From: Novosphingobium silvae
GTDB taxonomy: Bacteria > Pseudomonadota > Alphaproteobacteria > Sphingomonadales > Sphingomonadaceae
Length of the DNA stretch: 62,950 bases
NCBI RefSeq assembly: GCF_009856825.1
Contig: NZ_WVTD01000019.1
Coordinates: 1-62,950 of the forward strand
Reading direction: 5' to 3'
The notes beneath the pieces were generated by a model, which saw only the letters and a list, made by a program, of their open reading frames with translations, ran no database searches and had not been told where the DNA came from. A program made the translations under genes and the position numbers. This document shows, piece by piece, positions 1 through 7,294 of this stretch (position 1 is its first letter; the number at the start of each line of letters is the position of its first letter).

Positions 1-18
1 CAGTAGCGCTTTGCAACT
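1..18. repeat. Outer copy of an 18-bp repeat
   Basis: The first 18 bases of the window are the exact reverse complement of positions 562-579, which lie in the large inverted repeat just inside the left end of the arsenic island. Similarity stops after base 18. It may be the terminal repeat of a mobile element that extends to the left of the window. I cannot name that element. Confidence 0.5.
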
Positions 19-116
19 CTACCGATCGTTCAGATTGTTCATGAACACCGCGGGCAGGTAAATTGAGAATAAGCCCCTGATATCCACGGCAGCAAACGCC
101 ATCATAGACAACTTGA

Positions 117-459
117 CTTCATATTTTCGAGATGGCGCTCACCAACGCGACCCTGCCCAGCAAATCGCTCGGCGGTTCGAGCTGCAGCTTGAAATATAAG
201 AAAGCGCCACAGGACGCCTTCCTGAAAACATGGCAGCCCGCGATCGACGCATGGGCAAGGGGCCAGAAGGTGACGCGCCTGATCGGTTTCGATGCCGGAA
301 AGCGCGATACGATCCGCTACACCCATGCCGCCAAGATCGAAGATCCACTCTACGACTATCGCTATCCGCTGCGCGGATGGGGCATGGACCGCGAAGCGTG
401 CGAACGCCGCATTGCCGCTGCTGGTCTGCCCGTTCCGCCCAAATCGAGCTGCTGGTTCT
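117..459 (+). pseudogene. PAPS-reductase-like gene, middle part, interrupted by the island
   Basis: The translation from about 132 contains LPSKSLGGSSCSLKYK, RLIGFDAG and a stretch ending PPKSSCWF. These are typical of the phosphoadenosine-phosphosulfate reductase-like (PP-loop ATPase fold) proteins carried on phages and sphingomonad plasmids. The N-terminal SGGxDS nucleotide-binding segment is absent. The frame is closed by a TGA at 114-116, so the gene is also damaged or rearranged upstream. At 459 the frame runs into the mobile island; the matching 3' part is at 12699-13049. Joining the two parts over the shared TGGTTCT gives the reading SSCWFCIGMTPPEV in one frame. The ATG at 132 is internal to the family and is not a real start. 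Function of these proteins in plasmids is not established. Confidence 0.75.
453..459 (+). repeat. Left attachment core (TGGTTCT)
   Basis: This is the first copy of the 7-bp direct repeat bounding the island. It lies in the WF codons of the interrupted PAPS-reductase-like gene (TGG at 453-455). Immediately inside come TATGTTTGC and then the motif TCGTCTCA (479-486), which recurs in the same orientation at 12679-12686 near the right end. The crossover can fall anywhere within the 7 bp. Confidence 0.7.
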
Positions 460-872
460 TATGTTTGCAGATGGTGTCTCGTCTCATCACAACCCTTTAT
501 TTATGCGCTATAAAATTAACCGCCGTTTGAGACGATTCGAGACCATTGAAGCGCTCGGGACAGTTGCAAAGCGCTACTGCACTTTGCAACTGTCCCGAGC
601 GCAACCGCCGAAGGCGGCGCGACTCGTCGCGGGGGCATCCGGAATGACTTTGCTGAGCGGAAGAAACTAACTTGCCATTGCCTGTCGGGTTGCTGATGCG
701 GCCTTGATCATTGCGCCGACAGATTGGGAAATGTCTGGTACGCGCCCAAATCGGCCGTTTGGGCCAAGCCGTGCCGCCCCCGAAACCTGCCATTCCTCCG
801 GATACTTGGTGCGTTGGGAGTACCGCTTCATCGACACTCCCATTTGACAGTCAGGCCAAGAGGACCTTCGAT
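460..872. other. Left end of the island, no gene seen
   Basis: This stretch holds no convincing coding sequence. It contains TCGTCTCA (479-486), TTGAGACGATTC (527-538, exact reverse complement of 12676-12687 at the other end), the large inverted repeat at 551-602 and a small hairpin with CCGCC/GGCGG arms at 605-617. These are candidate recombinase-binding arms. Open frames crossing here carry no recognisable domains. Confidence 0.5.
551..602. repeat. Perfect 21-bp inverted repeat
   Basis: Arms at 551-571 and 582-602 are perfect reverse complements separated by 10 bases. There is no T-run after either arm, so a rho-independent terminator is unlikely. Bases 562-579 also occur inverted at window positions 1-18. 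It could be two abutting terminal repeats of a small element, a recombination site of the island, or a relic. The element family is not identified. Confidence 0.7.
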
Positions 873-1619
873 TCAGCTTTGAGGCGCGATGGCGATCGCA
901 GAATGGTCTGTGGAGGCATCGACTGGAACACCCGCCTCCTTGCGTTCGGAATAGCGGTCGACAAGTTGCACCGCATGCGGACGCATCAGCACGGTGAAGC
1001 GGACCAGCTCCTCCATGACGTCGATGATCCGATCGTAATAGCTCGACGCCCGCATCCGGCCGTCTTCGTCGAACTCTTTGTACGCCATTGCTACCGACGA
1101 CTGGTTGGGGATCGTGAACATCCGCATCCACCGACCCAACAGGCGCAGTGAATTGACGGCATTGAAGGATTGCGAGCCGCCGGACACCTGCATGACGGCA
1201 AGTGTCCGTCCTTGCGTCGGCCGCATCCCGCGCATCTGAAGCGGGAGGTGGTCGATCTGCATCTTCATGATGCCGCTGATCTGGCCGTGTCGCTCCGGGC
1301 TGCACCAGACCATGCCTTCGGACCAGAGCGCGTGCTCGCGCAGCTCATGCACGGCCGGGTGGTCGTCTCCGGCCACCTGATCGGGCAGCGGCAGGTCGCT
1401 GGGATCGAAGATCCGCGTCTCGGCGCCGAAGAACTGCAACAGGCGAGCAGCCTCCTCCACGGCGAGGCGCGAGAACGAGCGTTCCCTGAGCGAACCATAA
1501 AGCAACAGAATGCGGGGCGGAGGCTGGTCTGAGCCGAGGCCGGTGGCTGGACGCTCGAATGCGAACGCCTTGTCCAACGCCGGCAAATGGTCGGGGGCTG
1601 CGAGTTCACGCAATCTCAT
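873..1619 (-). CDS. arsH: ArsH, NADPH-dependent FMN reductase of organoarsenical resistance
   Basis: The 248-residue protein has the flavodoxin-like FMN-binding motif GSLRERSFSRL (about residues 43-53) and the ArsH signature region GGSQSFNAVNSLRLLGRWMRMFTIPNQSS. Length and sequence match the ArsH family. Known role: cytosolic NADPH:FMN oxidoreductase that oxidises trivalent organoarsenicals to the less toxic pentavalent form. It is the last gene of the leftward arsenic group, 167 bp downstream of the acetyltransferase. The ATG at 1619 has only a weak AAGG upstream. Identification is firm; natural substrate is inferred from the family. Confidence 0.93.
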   Translation of the reverse strand: MRLRELAAPDHLPALDKAFAFERPATGLGSDQPPPRILLLYGSLRERSFSRLAVEEAARLLQFFGAETRIFDPSDLPLPDQVAGDDHPAVHELREHALWSEGMVWCSPERHGQISGIMKMQIDHLPLQMRGMRPTQGRTLAVMQVSGGSQSFNAVNSLRLLGRWMRMFTIPNQSSVAMAYKEFDEDGRMRASSYYDRIIDVMEELVRFTVLMRPHAVQLVDRYSERKEAGVPVDASTDHSAIAIAPQS

Positions 1620-1786
1620 TCTCGAATACCTTTCTCAAGTCGGCTGCACGCCGCTTCATTTCGGCGGCAAAATGTCTGTTCGAACCTCGCCCGGCACGAC
1701 TGCGGTCCACTTTTTCGCGGGACGATCGCAGGGCATCGCGGTCGAAGAACCGGGCGGCACTGACCGACCGCACAGGTATTTGGGCT

Positions 1787-2323
1787 CTAGGCCGGTCGAT
1801 CCGCTGTCGGCGCAGAAGCCGTGCCGCCGCCAAGCGCGATCTGCATGTAGACGGTGTCGAGCCATCGGCCCGCCTTCCAGCCCATGCCTGTCAGTCGGCC
1901 GACGTGTTCGAAGGCGCAGGATCCGTGCAGCGCAACGGAAGCAGGTTCGCCGCCTCCGATCACAGCGACCATTTGCCGGAAGCCGTAAGTTTCCGCAGCA
2001 TCAAGCAAAGCCGTGAGAAGTCGCTTGCCGATCCCGGAGCCCCGTCGATCATGCGCGATGTAGATGCTGTTCTCGCAAGCAAAAGCGTAGGCAGGACGAT
2101 CTCGGAACTGCGTCGCGTATGCATAGCCGACAACTTCCGTTCCCTCGCAGGCGACGAGGAAAGGCCAATTCCGGTCGGTGATGGTCTCAATCTTGACGGT
2201 GGTCTCGGCAACCGTGGGCGGAACGATCTCATAGGTCGCCGTGCCGTGCAGTACGTGATGGGCGTAGATGGCAGCGATGGCTTCCGCGTCATCGACGGTC
2301 ACGCTTCGAACAGAGATCGTCAC
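1787..2323 (-). CDS. ArsN/PAT-like GNAT acetyltransferase
   Basis: The 178-residue GNAT protein begins VRSVTVDDAEAIAAIYAHHV and has the acetyl-CoA loop RRGSGIGKRLL (about residues 95-105). The C-terminal GMGWKAGRWLDTVYMQ is typical of the phosphinothricin N-acetyltransferase/ArsN group. Known: ArsN1 enzymes N-acetylate arsinothricin, and close relatives detoxify phosphinothricin or methionine sulfoximine. Placement between arsR and arsH supports an ArsN role, but the substrate cannot be told from sequence alone. The start is GTG at 2323 with TTGGAG seven bases upstream. Confidence 0.8.
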   Translation of the reverse strand: MTISVRSVTVDDAEAIAAIYAHHVLHGTATYEIVPPTVAETTVKIETITDRNWPFLVACEGTEVVGYAYATQFRDRPAYAFACENSIYIAHDRRGSGIGKRLLTALLDAAETYGFRQMVAVIGGGEPASVALHGSCAFEHVGRLTGMGWKAGRWLDTVYMQIALGGGTASAPTADRPA

Positions 2324-2428
2324 TGGCGTACTCCAAGTGGTCTTTTAAGGTTCAACATGGCAGGCAAACGCTGGCCGGTTCGCTGCACTGCGGGCGCACT
2401 TACAGGAACGGGATTCACTCGCGTCCCG

Positions 2429-2758
2429 TCAGATGCAGGTCAGCTCAGCCAGCAGCGGCTCGTAGAGTTCGGTTCGACCCTGGCAGCAATCCTTGGCGAG
2501 AAAGACCATCACGCCGCGCAAGGAATCCAGGTTGGCGCGCTGAATTTGCTGTCGCCCGCGCTTTTCGGCGATGACGAGACCCGCCTTCACCATGACGGCG
2601 AGGTGCGTCGAAAATGTGCTCTGGCTCAGCCCAGATGCCTCGACCAATTCACCCGTGGAAAGCCCACCGGGCTCATGCCGGATCAACAGCCTGAAGGCCT
2701 CCAGTCGCGTAGGGTGCGCGAGCGCTGAAAGCAGAGCGAGGGCTTCTTCGGTGTTCAT
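2429..2758 (-). CDS. arsR: ArsR-family repressor (leftward group)
   Basis: This is a 109-residue winged-helix ArsR/SmtB protein: LLSALAHPTRLEAFRLLIRH, then the recognition region STGELVEASGLSQSTFSTHLAVMVKAGLV (about residues 33-62). The C-terminal DCCQG has two adjacent cysteines, and another cysteine lies two residues from the end. Paired cysteines of this kind bind As(III) in several ArsR proteins. It sits between arsO and the acetyltransferase and probably controls the leftward genes from the operators at 2761-2815. There is no Shine-Dalgarno, and the predicted promoter puts the transcript start at or near the ATG, so a leaderless message is possible. Confidence 0.9.
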   Translation of the reverse strand: MNTEEALALLSALAHPTRLEAFRLLIRHEPGGLSTGELVEASGLSQSTFSTHLAVMVKAGLVIAEKRGRQQIQRANLDSLRGVMVFLAKDCCQGRTELYEPLLAELTCI

Positions 2759-2760
2759 TC

Positions 2761-2815
2761 ATCGTAATTTACCGATTGGATTGCGATCGTCAATATTGAA
2801 TCGGAAATTCCCGAT
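2761..2815 (-). promoter_or_regulatory. arsR promoter with two operator-like dyads
   Basis: Two related 16-bp sequences lie here: ATCGTAATTTACCGAT (2761-2776) and the near-palindrome ATCGGAAATTCCCGAT (2800-2815). On the minus strand a TTGACG and a TAAATT, 16 bp apart, form a plausible sigma-70 promoter between them, placing the transcript start at the arsR ATG. Assignment as ArsR operators is inference. Confidence 0.5.
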
Positions 2816-2833
2816 AAAAAGCCGGCCGGTGCC

Positions 2834-3889
2834 TCAGCTGTCGGCAGCCTCCGCCAGCGCCGAAGTGAGCAGCGCGGACACATCGCGTGCGGTTCGTGCA
2901 GCGCCCATCAGGGTCGCGGAGCCAGGCCCCGTCCAATCGCCGTATCCGGCCATCCAGAGGCGTTCCTCTTTGATCGAGCGATAGTCCTCAACGTGGACCC
3001 TGCCATCGGCCTCCACCACGTTCAGCGATTGCAGGTGGTCGAGCGCCGGCTTGAATCCGGTGCACCAGATCACCGCATCCACGGCTGTTTCCGATCCATC
3101 GGGCCAAACTACGCCTGTTGCCGTCATTCGGGTGAATGGCCGCACCGAGGAGAGGTCGCCGCGATCGCGCGCCGCTTTGACAGGAGGAACCATCACGATG
3201 TCGCCGACACCGCCGACAGGCTCTCCATCTGGCGGCCCTTTCATCCGAGCCACGGCCCTTTCGAAGAGTACCCGCCCGTCGACATCATCGGGAAGAAACA
3301 GTGGGTCATGTGTTGTAACCCAGGTCGCGCTGGCAATCGGAGCAATCTCCGCCATGATTTGCGCGCCGCTGTTGCCACCCCCGACAACCAGCACCGATTG
3401 CCCGGCATAGGCCTCCGGGCGGTTGTACAGCGCGGAGTGGACTTGCGTCCCCTCAAACAGATCGTGACCGGGATACTCAGGCACATAGGAGTGCGACCAA
3501 GTACCGGTCGCGCTGACAACGAAGCGAGCAAAATAGGGCCCATCCTCCGTCACAACCTCCAGATGAGCGCCGGACCGGCGGATGGTCTCTACGCGTACGG
3601 GCCTTTGGATGGGCAGCTTGTAGCGTTCCTCGTAGCGGCTCAGGTAATCGAGCACATCATCGCGGGTCGGATACCCCTTGTGTGAGGGCGGGGGCATCAG
3701 CCAACCGGGCAATGAACTGTATCCCGCTGGAGAAAACAGCCGCAGCGAATCCCAGCCATGCCGCCACGCGCCGCCAGGACCGGTTTCTGAATCGACGATC
3801 ACGAAATCTGCCCCGGAACGGCGTAGATAATAGCCCAACGACAGCCCCATTTGCCCGCCGCCAACTATGACGATGTCGTGCGTTTTCAT
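2834..3889 (-). CDS. arsO: ArsO-like flavin-dependent monooxygenase
   Basis: The 351-residue protein starts MKTHDIVIVGGGQMGLSLGYYLRRSG, a GxGxxG FAD-binding fold. It has a second dinucleotide motif VLVVGGGNSGAQI near residue 170 and the FMO-like ATGTWSH and WCTGFKPALDHL segments. This architecture is that of the ArsO family found in ars operons. Known role is not fully settled; an NADPH-dependent oxidation of arsenicals is proposed. The open frame continues upstream to 4300, but the GxGxxG fold normally begins within the first ten residues and the upstream part overlaps the divergent arsR, so the ATG at 3889 is chosen. Confidence 0.85.
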   Translation of the reverse strand: MKTHDIVIVGGGQMGLSLGYYLRRSGADFVIVDSETGPGGAWRHGWDSLRLFSPAGYSSLPGWLMPPPSHKGYPTRDDVLDYLSRYEERYKLPIQRPVRVETIRRSGAHLEVVTEDGPYFARFVVSATGTWSHSYVPEYPGHDLFEGTQVHSALYNRPEAYAGQSVLVVGGGNSGAQIMAEIAPIASATWVTTHDPLFLPDDVDGRVLFERAVARMKGPPDGEPVGGVGDIVMVPPVKAARDRGDLSSVRPFTRMTATGVVWPDGSETAVDAVIWCTGFKPALDHLQSLNVVEADGRVHVEDYRSIKEERLWMAGYGDWTGPGSATLMGAARTARDVSALLTSALAEAADS

Positions 3890-4099
3890 TCGGTCGCTCC
3901 CATTCCGAGGATCGAGGCAGTGCTGGAGAAAGCATTGGCGCCGCAGCAGCTTGCTTGAGCTCGCATAACTTTGAACGACGTGCATTCCTCTAAGGACCGC
4001 AATAGCACGGTGAATCCATATTTCCACGGTTTTGGAAATATCGATTGACGAGCCTTCGGCGCGCCCATATTTCGATAATCCTAGAAGGATCGACGAATC
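3890..4099. promoter_or_regulatory. Divergent arsenic promoter region
   Basis: This is the 210-bp spacer between the divergent arsO and arsR-arsC-acr3 groups. It holds a dyad with arms ATATTTCC (4018-4025) and GGAAATAT (4034-4041), and a further ATATTTCGAT at 4067-4076. TTGACG (4045-4050) is a possible -35 element. An AAGGA ribosome site is at 4085-4089 for arsR at 4100. The dyad is the best candidate operator for the rightward ArsR; this is inference. Confidence 0.55.
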
Positions 4100-4450
4100 A
4101 TGAATGACCTCAACTCCCAGGTGTGGGCAGTCGATGCATTGAGCGCTTTGGCGCATGAAACGCGCTTGTCCGTGTTCCGCATGCTGATCCAGGCAGGGCC
4201 GGAAGGCCATGTCGCGGGCGCCATTGCCGAGCGCGCGGGCGTGCCGCAGTCGACGATGTCCCACCACTTGAGCACGCTTGAGCGCGCAGGCCTCGTTCAA
4301 TCCGAACGGGAAAGCCGCCTCATCCGCTACCGCGCCAACTATGCCGGAATGCAGCGGCTGCTCACGTTCCTCATGCAGGATTGCTGCCAGGGGGCGCCGG
4401 AGATGTGCTCGGACCTGATCGCCAAGATTCGCTGCGATACATCAGCTTGA
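4100..4450 (+). CDS. arsR: ArsR-family repressor (rightward group)
   Basis: The 116-residue ArsR/SmtB winged-helix protein has LSALAHETRLSVFRMLIQAG and the recognition helix region AGVPQSTMSHHLSTLERAGLV (about residues 47-67). The C-terminal metalloid-binding candidate is DCCQGAPEMC, three cysteines like the cluster described for ArsR of Acidithiobacillus ferrooxidans, with slightly different spacing. It is the first gene of a rightward operon, nine bases before the arsenate reductase. It is similar to but clearly distinct from the other ArsR at 2429-2758, so each may control its own arm. Known behaviour: DNA release on As(III) binding. Confidence 0.92.
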   Translation: MNDLNSQVWAVDALSALAHETRLSVFRMLIQAGPEGHVAGAIAERAGVPQSTMSHHLSTLERAGLVQSERESRLIRYRANYAGMQRLLTFLMQDCCQGAPEMCSDLIAKIRCDTSA

Positions 4451-4459
4451 GGGTGCTCC

Positions 4460-5410
4460 ATGTCCGACAGAACCTACAACGTCCTGTTCCTATGCACCGG
4501 TAACAGCGCGCGCTCCATCCTGGGCGAAGCGCTCATGAACCAGCTCGGTGGCGATCGCTTCGTGGCGTACAGCGCCGGCAGCCAGCCCAAGGGCAAGGTT
4601 CACCCGATGGCTCTTGCGGTTCTCGATGAAATGGGGATCGACAAGCGGGGCATGTATTCCAAGAGCTGGGACGAGTTCGCGAAGCCCGGCGCTCCTAAGT
4701 TCGATTTTATCTTCACCGTCTGTGACAACGCCGCCGGTGAGACATGCCCGGTGTGGATCGGACATCCGATCACGGCGCATTGGGGTATTGAGGACCCGGC
4801 CGCAGTTGAAGGCGAAGGCCAGCGCGAGGCGTTCCTGAAGGCGCTGCGCTATCTTCACAACCGCATCTCGCTGTTCCTCACCCTCCCGCACGACAGCATC
4901 GACAAGATGGCGATGCAGCAAAAACTTCTCGAAATCGGCCAAAGCGAAGGTGCGAGCCTCAAAGCTGGAGTAAACAGTATGACCACCGACATCATCATCT
5001 ACCACAACCCGGAGTGCGGCACGTCGCGCAATGCCCTCGCGATGATCCGCAATGCCGGCATCGAGCCGCACGTCATTGAGTATCTGAAGACGCCGCCCTC
5101 GCGCGCATTGCTGGAAAGCCTGATCTCGCGTGCGGCTATGACCCCTCGCGCGCTGCTTCGCGAGAAAGGCACGCCTTATGCCGAACTGGGCCTGGGTAAT
5201 GCCGACCTCACCGATGCCGAATTGATCGATGCGATGATGGAGCATCCGATCCTTATCAACCGGCCGCTGGTCGTCTCACCGCTCGGCGTTAAGCTATGCC
5301 GTCCGTCCGAAGAAGTGCTCGACCTCATTCCCGCTGCGCAGCAAGGCGCTTTCGCGAAGGAAGACGGCGAACAGGTGGTCGATGCGGCCGGCAATCGCGT
5401 AGCTGGCTGA
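4460..5410 (+). CDS. arsC: Fused arsenate reductase: LMW-phosphatase-type plus glutaredoxin-type ArsC
   Basis: The 316-residue protein joins two unrelated arsenate reductases. Residues 1 to about 165 are the low-molecular-weight phosphatase type, with the P-loop CTGNSARS near residue 12 and a later C-D-N-A and ETCP pair typical of thioredoxin-coupled enzymes. Residues about 174-316 are the thioredoxin-fold ArsC/Spx type: YHNPECGTSRN with its single catalytic cysteine, then TPYAELGL and HPILINRPLV. Both catalytic cysteines are present, so both halves could reduce arsenate to arsenite for export by the ACR3 pump 13 bp downstream. At the junction an in-frame ATG (4979) is preceded by GGAG, so the second half may also be made separately. 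Confidence 0.92.
   Translation: MSDRTYNVLFLCTGNSARSILGEALMNQLGGDRFVAYSAGSQPKGKVHPMALAVLDEMGIDKRGMYSKSWDEFAKPGAPKFDFIFTVCDNAAGETCPVWIGHPITAHWGIEDPAAVEGEGQREAFLKALRYLHNRISLFLTLPHDSIDKMAMQQKLLEIGQSEGASLKAGVNSMTTDIIIYHNPECGTSRNALAMIRNAGIEPHVIEYLKTPPSRALLESLISRAAMTPRALLREKGTPYAELGLGNADLTDAELIDAMMEHPILINRPLVVSPLGVKLCRPSEEVLDLIPAAQQGAFAKEDGEQVVDAAGNRVAG
4967..4981 (+). promoter_or_regulatory. Possible internal ribosome site and start at the ArsC fusion joint
   Basis: GGAG (4967-4970) lies eight bases before an in-frame ATG (4979-4981) exactly at the start of the glutaredoxin-type domain. A TAA one frame over overlaps this site. This looks like the ancestral start of a separate arsC whose upstream neighbour lost its stop by a small indel. 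Whether it is still used is unknown. Confidence 0.4.
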
Positions 5411-5423
5411 GCGAGCAGGACCC

Positions 5424-6503
5424 ATGACCATCGAGCCCAAGCCGGAACGTCTCTCGTTCCTTGATCGCTATCTGACCCTCTGGATATTCCTGGCCATGGC
5501 GCTGGGCGTAGGCTTAGGCTCCGTGTTCCCCGGCCTACCAAAGACAATCGACAGCCTGTCTTGGGGGTCGACAAACATCCCCATCGCAATCGGCCTGATC
5601 CTCATGATGTATCCGCCGCTTGCGCGGGTACGGTATGAGGAACTGCCTCATATCCTCGACGACAAGCGCATCCTTGTGATCTCGCTCATCCAGAACTGGC
5701 TTATCGGACCAGTCCTGATGTTCGCCCTCGCGGTCCTGTTCCTGCGCGACAAGCCGGAATACATGACCGGCCTGATCCTGATCGGTCTGGCGCGTTGCAT
5801 CGCCATGGTTATCGTCTGGAACCAACTTGCGAAGGGCAACAACCAGTACGTTGCAGCGCTGGTCGCGTTCAACTCGATCTTCCAGATCTTGTTCTTCAGC
5901 GTCTACGCTTGGTTCTTCCTGGCTTTCCTGCCGCCGTTGTTCGGGCTCGAAGGTAGCGTGATCGACGTGAGTTTCTGGACGATTGCCCAAGCTGTCTTGA
6001 TCTACCTTGGCATTCCGTTCCTCGCCGGCTTCGTGACCCGAAAGGTGCTGACGAAGGCCAAGGGCAACGAGTGGTATGAGCACACGTTCCTGCCGAAGAT
6101 TGGGCCCGTGACGCTGGTCGCGCTGCTCTTCACGATCGTTGCTATGTTCAGCCTCAAGGGAAGCGAAATTCTCGCGCTGCCCGGTGATGCCCTGCGCGTG
6201 GCGGTCCCGTTGACGATCTATTTCGTCGTCCAGTTCACGATCGCGTTCTTCATGGGGAAGCTCGTCGAGAGCGATTACCCGCGCACGACGGCCGTTGCCT
6301 TCACAGCGGCAGGCAACAACTTCGAACTCGCCATCGCGGTTGCCATTGCGGCTTTCGGGCTTTCGTCGCCGGTTGCGTTCGCTGCAGTGATTGGGCCGCT
6401 GGTCGAGGTGCCGGTCCTGATCCTGCTGGTCAATGTTGCCTTCTGGTTTGGACGGCGCTGGTTCCCTGACACTGTGCCACAGCGGGCGCGCGCGTCCACC
6501 TGA
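5424..6503 (+). CDS. arsB: ACR3-family arsenite efflux permease
   Basis: The 359-residue protein has about ten hydrophobic segments and the ACR3 landmarks: LDRYLTLWIFLAMALGVGLG at the N-terminus, GLARCIAMVIVWNQLAKG with the conserved cysteine needed for As(III) transport, and TAAGNNFELAIAVAIA with the conserved Asn-Phe-Glu. Length is normal. Known role: proton-coupled export of arsenite across the inner membrane. It is the last gene of arsR-arsC-acr3 and the exporter for arsenite made by the fused reductase. The start at 5424 follows GAGCAGGACCC. The symbol acr3 is equally used. Confidence 0.95.
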   Translation: MTIEPKPERLSFLDRYLTLWIFLAMALGVGLGSVFPGLPKTIDSLSWGSTNIPIAIGLILMMYPPLARVRYEELPHILDDKRILVISLIQNWLIGPVLMFALAVLFLRDKPEYMTGLILIGLARCIAMVIVWNQLAKGNNQYVAALVAFNSIFQILFFSVYAWFFLAFLPPLFGLEGSVIDVSFWTIAQAVLIYLGIPFLAGFVTRKVLTKAKGNEWYEHTFLPKIGPVTLVALLFTIVAMFSLKGSEILALPGDALRVAVPLTIYFVVQFTIAFFMGKLVESDYPRTTAVAFTAAGNNFELAIAVAIAAFGLSSPVAFAAVIGPLVEVPVLILLVNVAFWFGRRWFPDTVPQRARAST

Positions 6504-6925
6504 GCCTGAGTTCGCGAACTGTTGTCTGCGCCGAGATCTCTCAACGATAGCCCTCTCGGCACAGACACAGCAGTTGCGCCTGCTCGACATCACTTCGCCA
6601 ACGGCAGCTTTCTTCGTTTTTCAAACCAGAACCGGTCGGACAGCAAGCGGCCCATCGCGGTCATTTACATGCGAGATACCCGTTCAAGCTGCTGGTCGCA
6701 GGCAGGCTGTTGATTGAGAGAATTTTTCGTCGAGCGATGGGCCCAACCAAAATCCATCAAGCGTTGTGCAGGGCAGGATCAGTGCTGCGCAAGCGGGGAG
6801 GGTTCTAAACTGAATCTGCGTTCAATGGGTATCCCGCCCGTGACGGGCTCGCGTCGCCATGTAGCGTAGAGCGAATTGAGCGTGCAACGTGGCGTCGATT
6901 GTAATGTCCTCAGGGCTCGCTCGCA
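6504..6925. other. Gap between arsenic cargo and recombinase operon
   Basis: This 422-bp stretch has no supported gene. It contains a 12-bp palindrome, AGTTCGCGAACT, at 6509-6520 just after the ACR3 stop. There is no T-run, so termination there is uncertain. The rest is unremarkable. It is where the rightward arsenic operon and the leftward recombinase operon converge. Confidence 0.45.
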
Positions 6926-7294
6926 TCATGAGCTGGCCGCCCCTGGTTTTGGCAGCATTGAACGCAATTGCCGGATTTCCGCCTCTTTGGCTTCCAACGC
7001 AGCCTCCAGCATGATGATACGATTGAGCAACTGGTTGATCACGTTGCGCAGCTCGGCCTTACCGCTCGTGATTTGTGGTTTGGCCTTCGGCGGCTTCGGA
7101 GCTTCATCTAACAAAGCGAGAAGTTTGGAGCATCGATAGGCCGTCGCTCGACTGACCCCCGCCTCGCGGGCAACATTGGTTATGCTCAGCTTGCCATTCG
7201 TCGCGGTGCCTTTGCCGTCGCGCAAGCGGTTATAGGCGTCAAGCAGCGCGACGGTGGTTTGCGATTTTCGGGGAGGGTTCGCTTTCCTCGTCAT
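6926..7294 (-). CDS. ginD: Small accessory protein of the recombination operon (GinD/TnpC-like)
   Basis: This 122-residue basic protein has a helix-turn-helix-like segment, SITNVAREAGVSRATAYRCSKLLALL (about residues 37-62). A charged coiled-coil stretch, LNRIIMLEAALEAKEAEIRQLRSML, follows near the C-terminus. Small proteins of this kind follow the recombinases in GInt islands (GinD) and resemble TnpC of Tn554 in size and place. Its ATG overlaps the stop of the preceding recombinase by four bases, so it is translationally coupled. Known: GinD is required for GInt recombination; the biochemical role is unclear, DNA binding being likely. The symbol rests on gene order and size. Confidence 0.7.
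   Translation of the reverse strand: MTRKANPPRKSQTTVALLDAYNRLRDGKGTATNGKLSITNVAREAGVSRATAYRCSKLLALLDEAPKPPKAKPQITSGKAELRNVINQLLNRIIMLEAALEAKEAEIRQLRSMLPKPGAASS

Noticed and set aside
551..602. Rho-independent terminator
   Set aside because: The stem is strong, but no T-run follows on either strand and no gene ends nearby.
1510..2728. Long plus-strand frames across arsH, the acetyltransferase and arsR
   Set aside because: Shadows of three well-identified minus-strand genes.
3890..4300. N-terminal extension of ArsO up to 4300
   Set aside because: The extra 137 residues precede the FAD motif, have no domain, and overlap the divergent arsR and its promoter.
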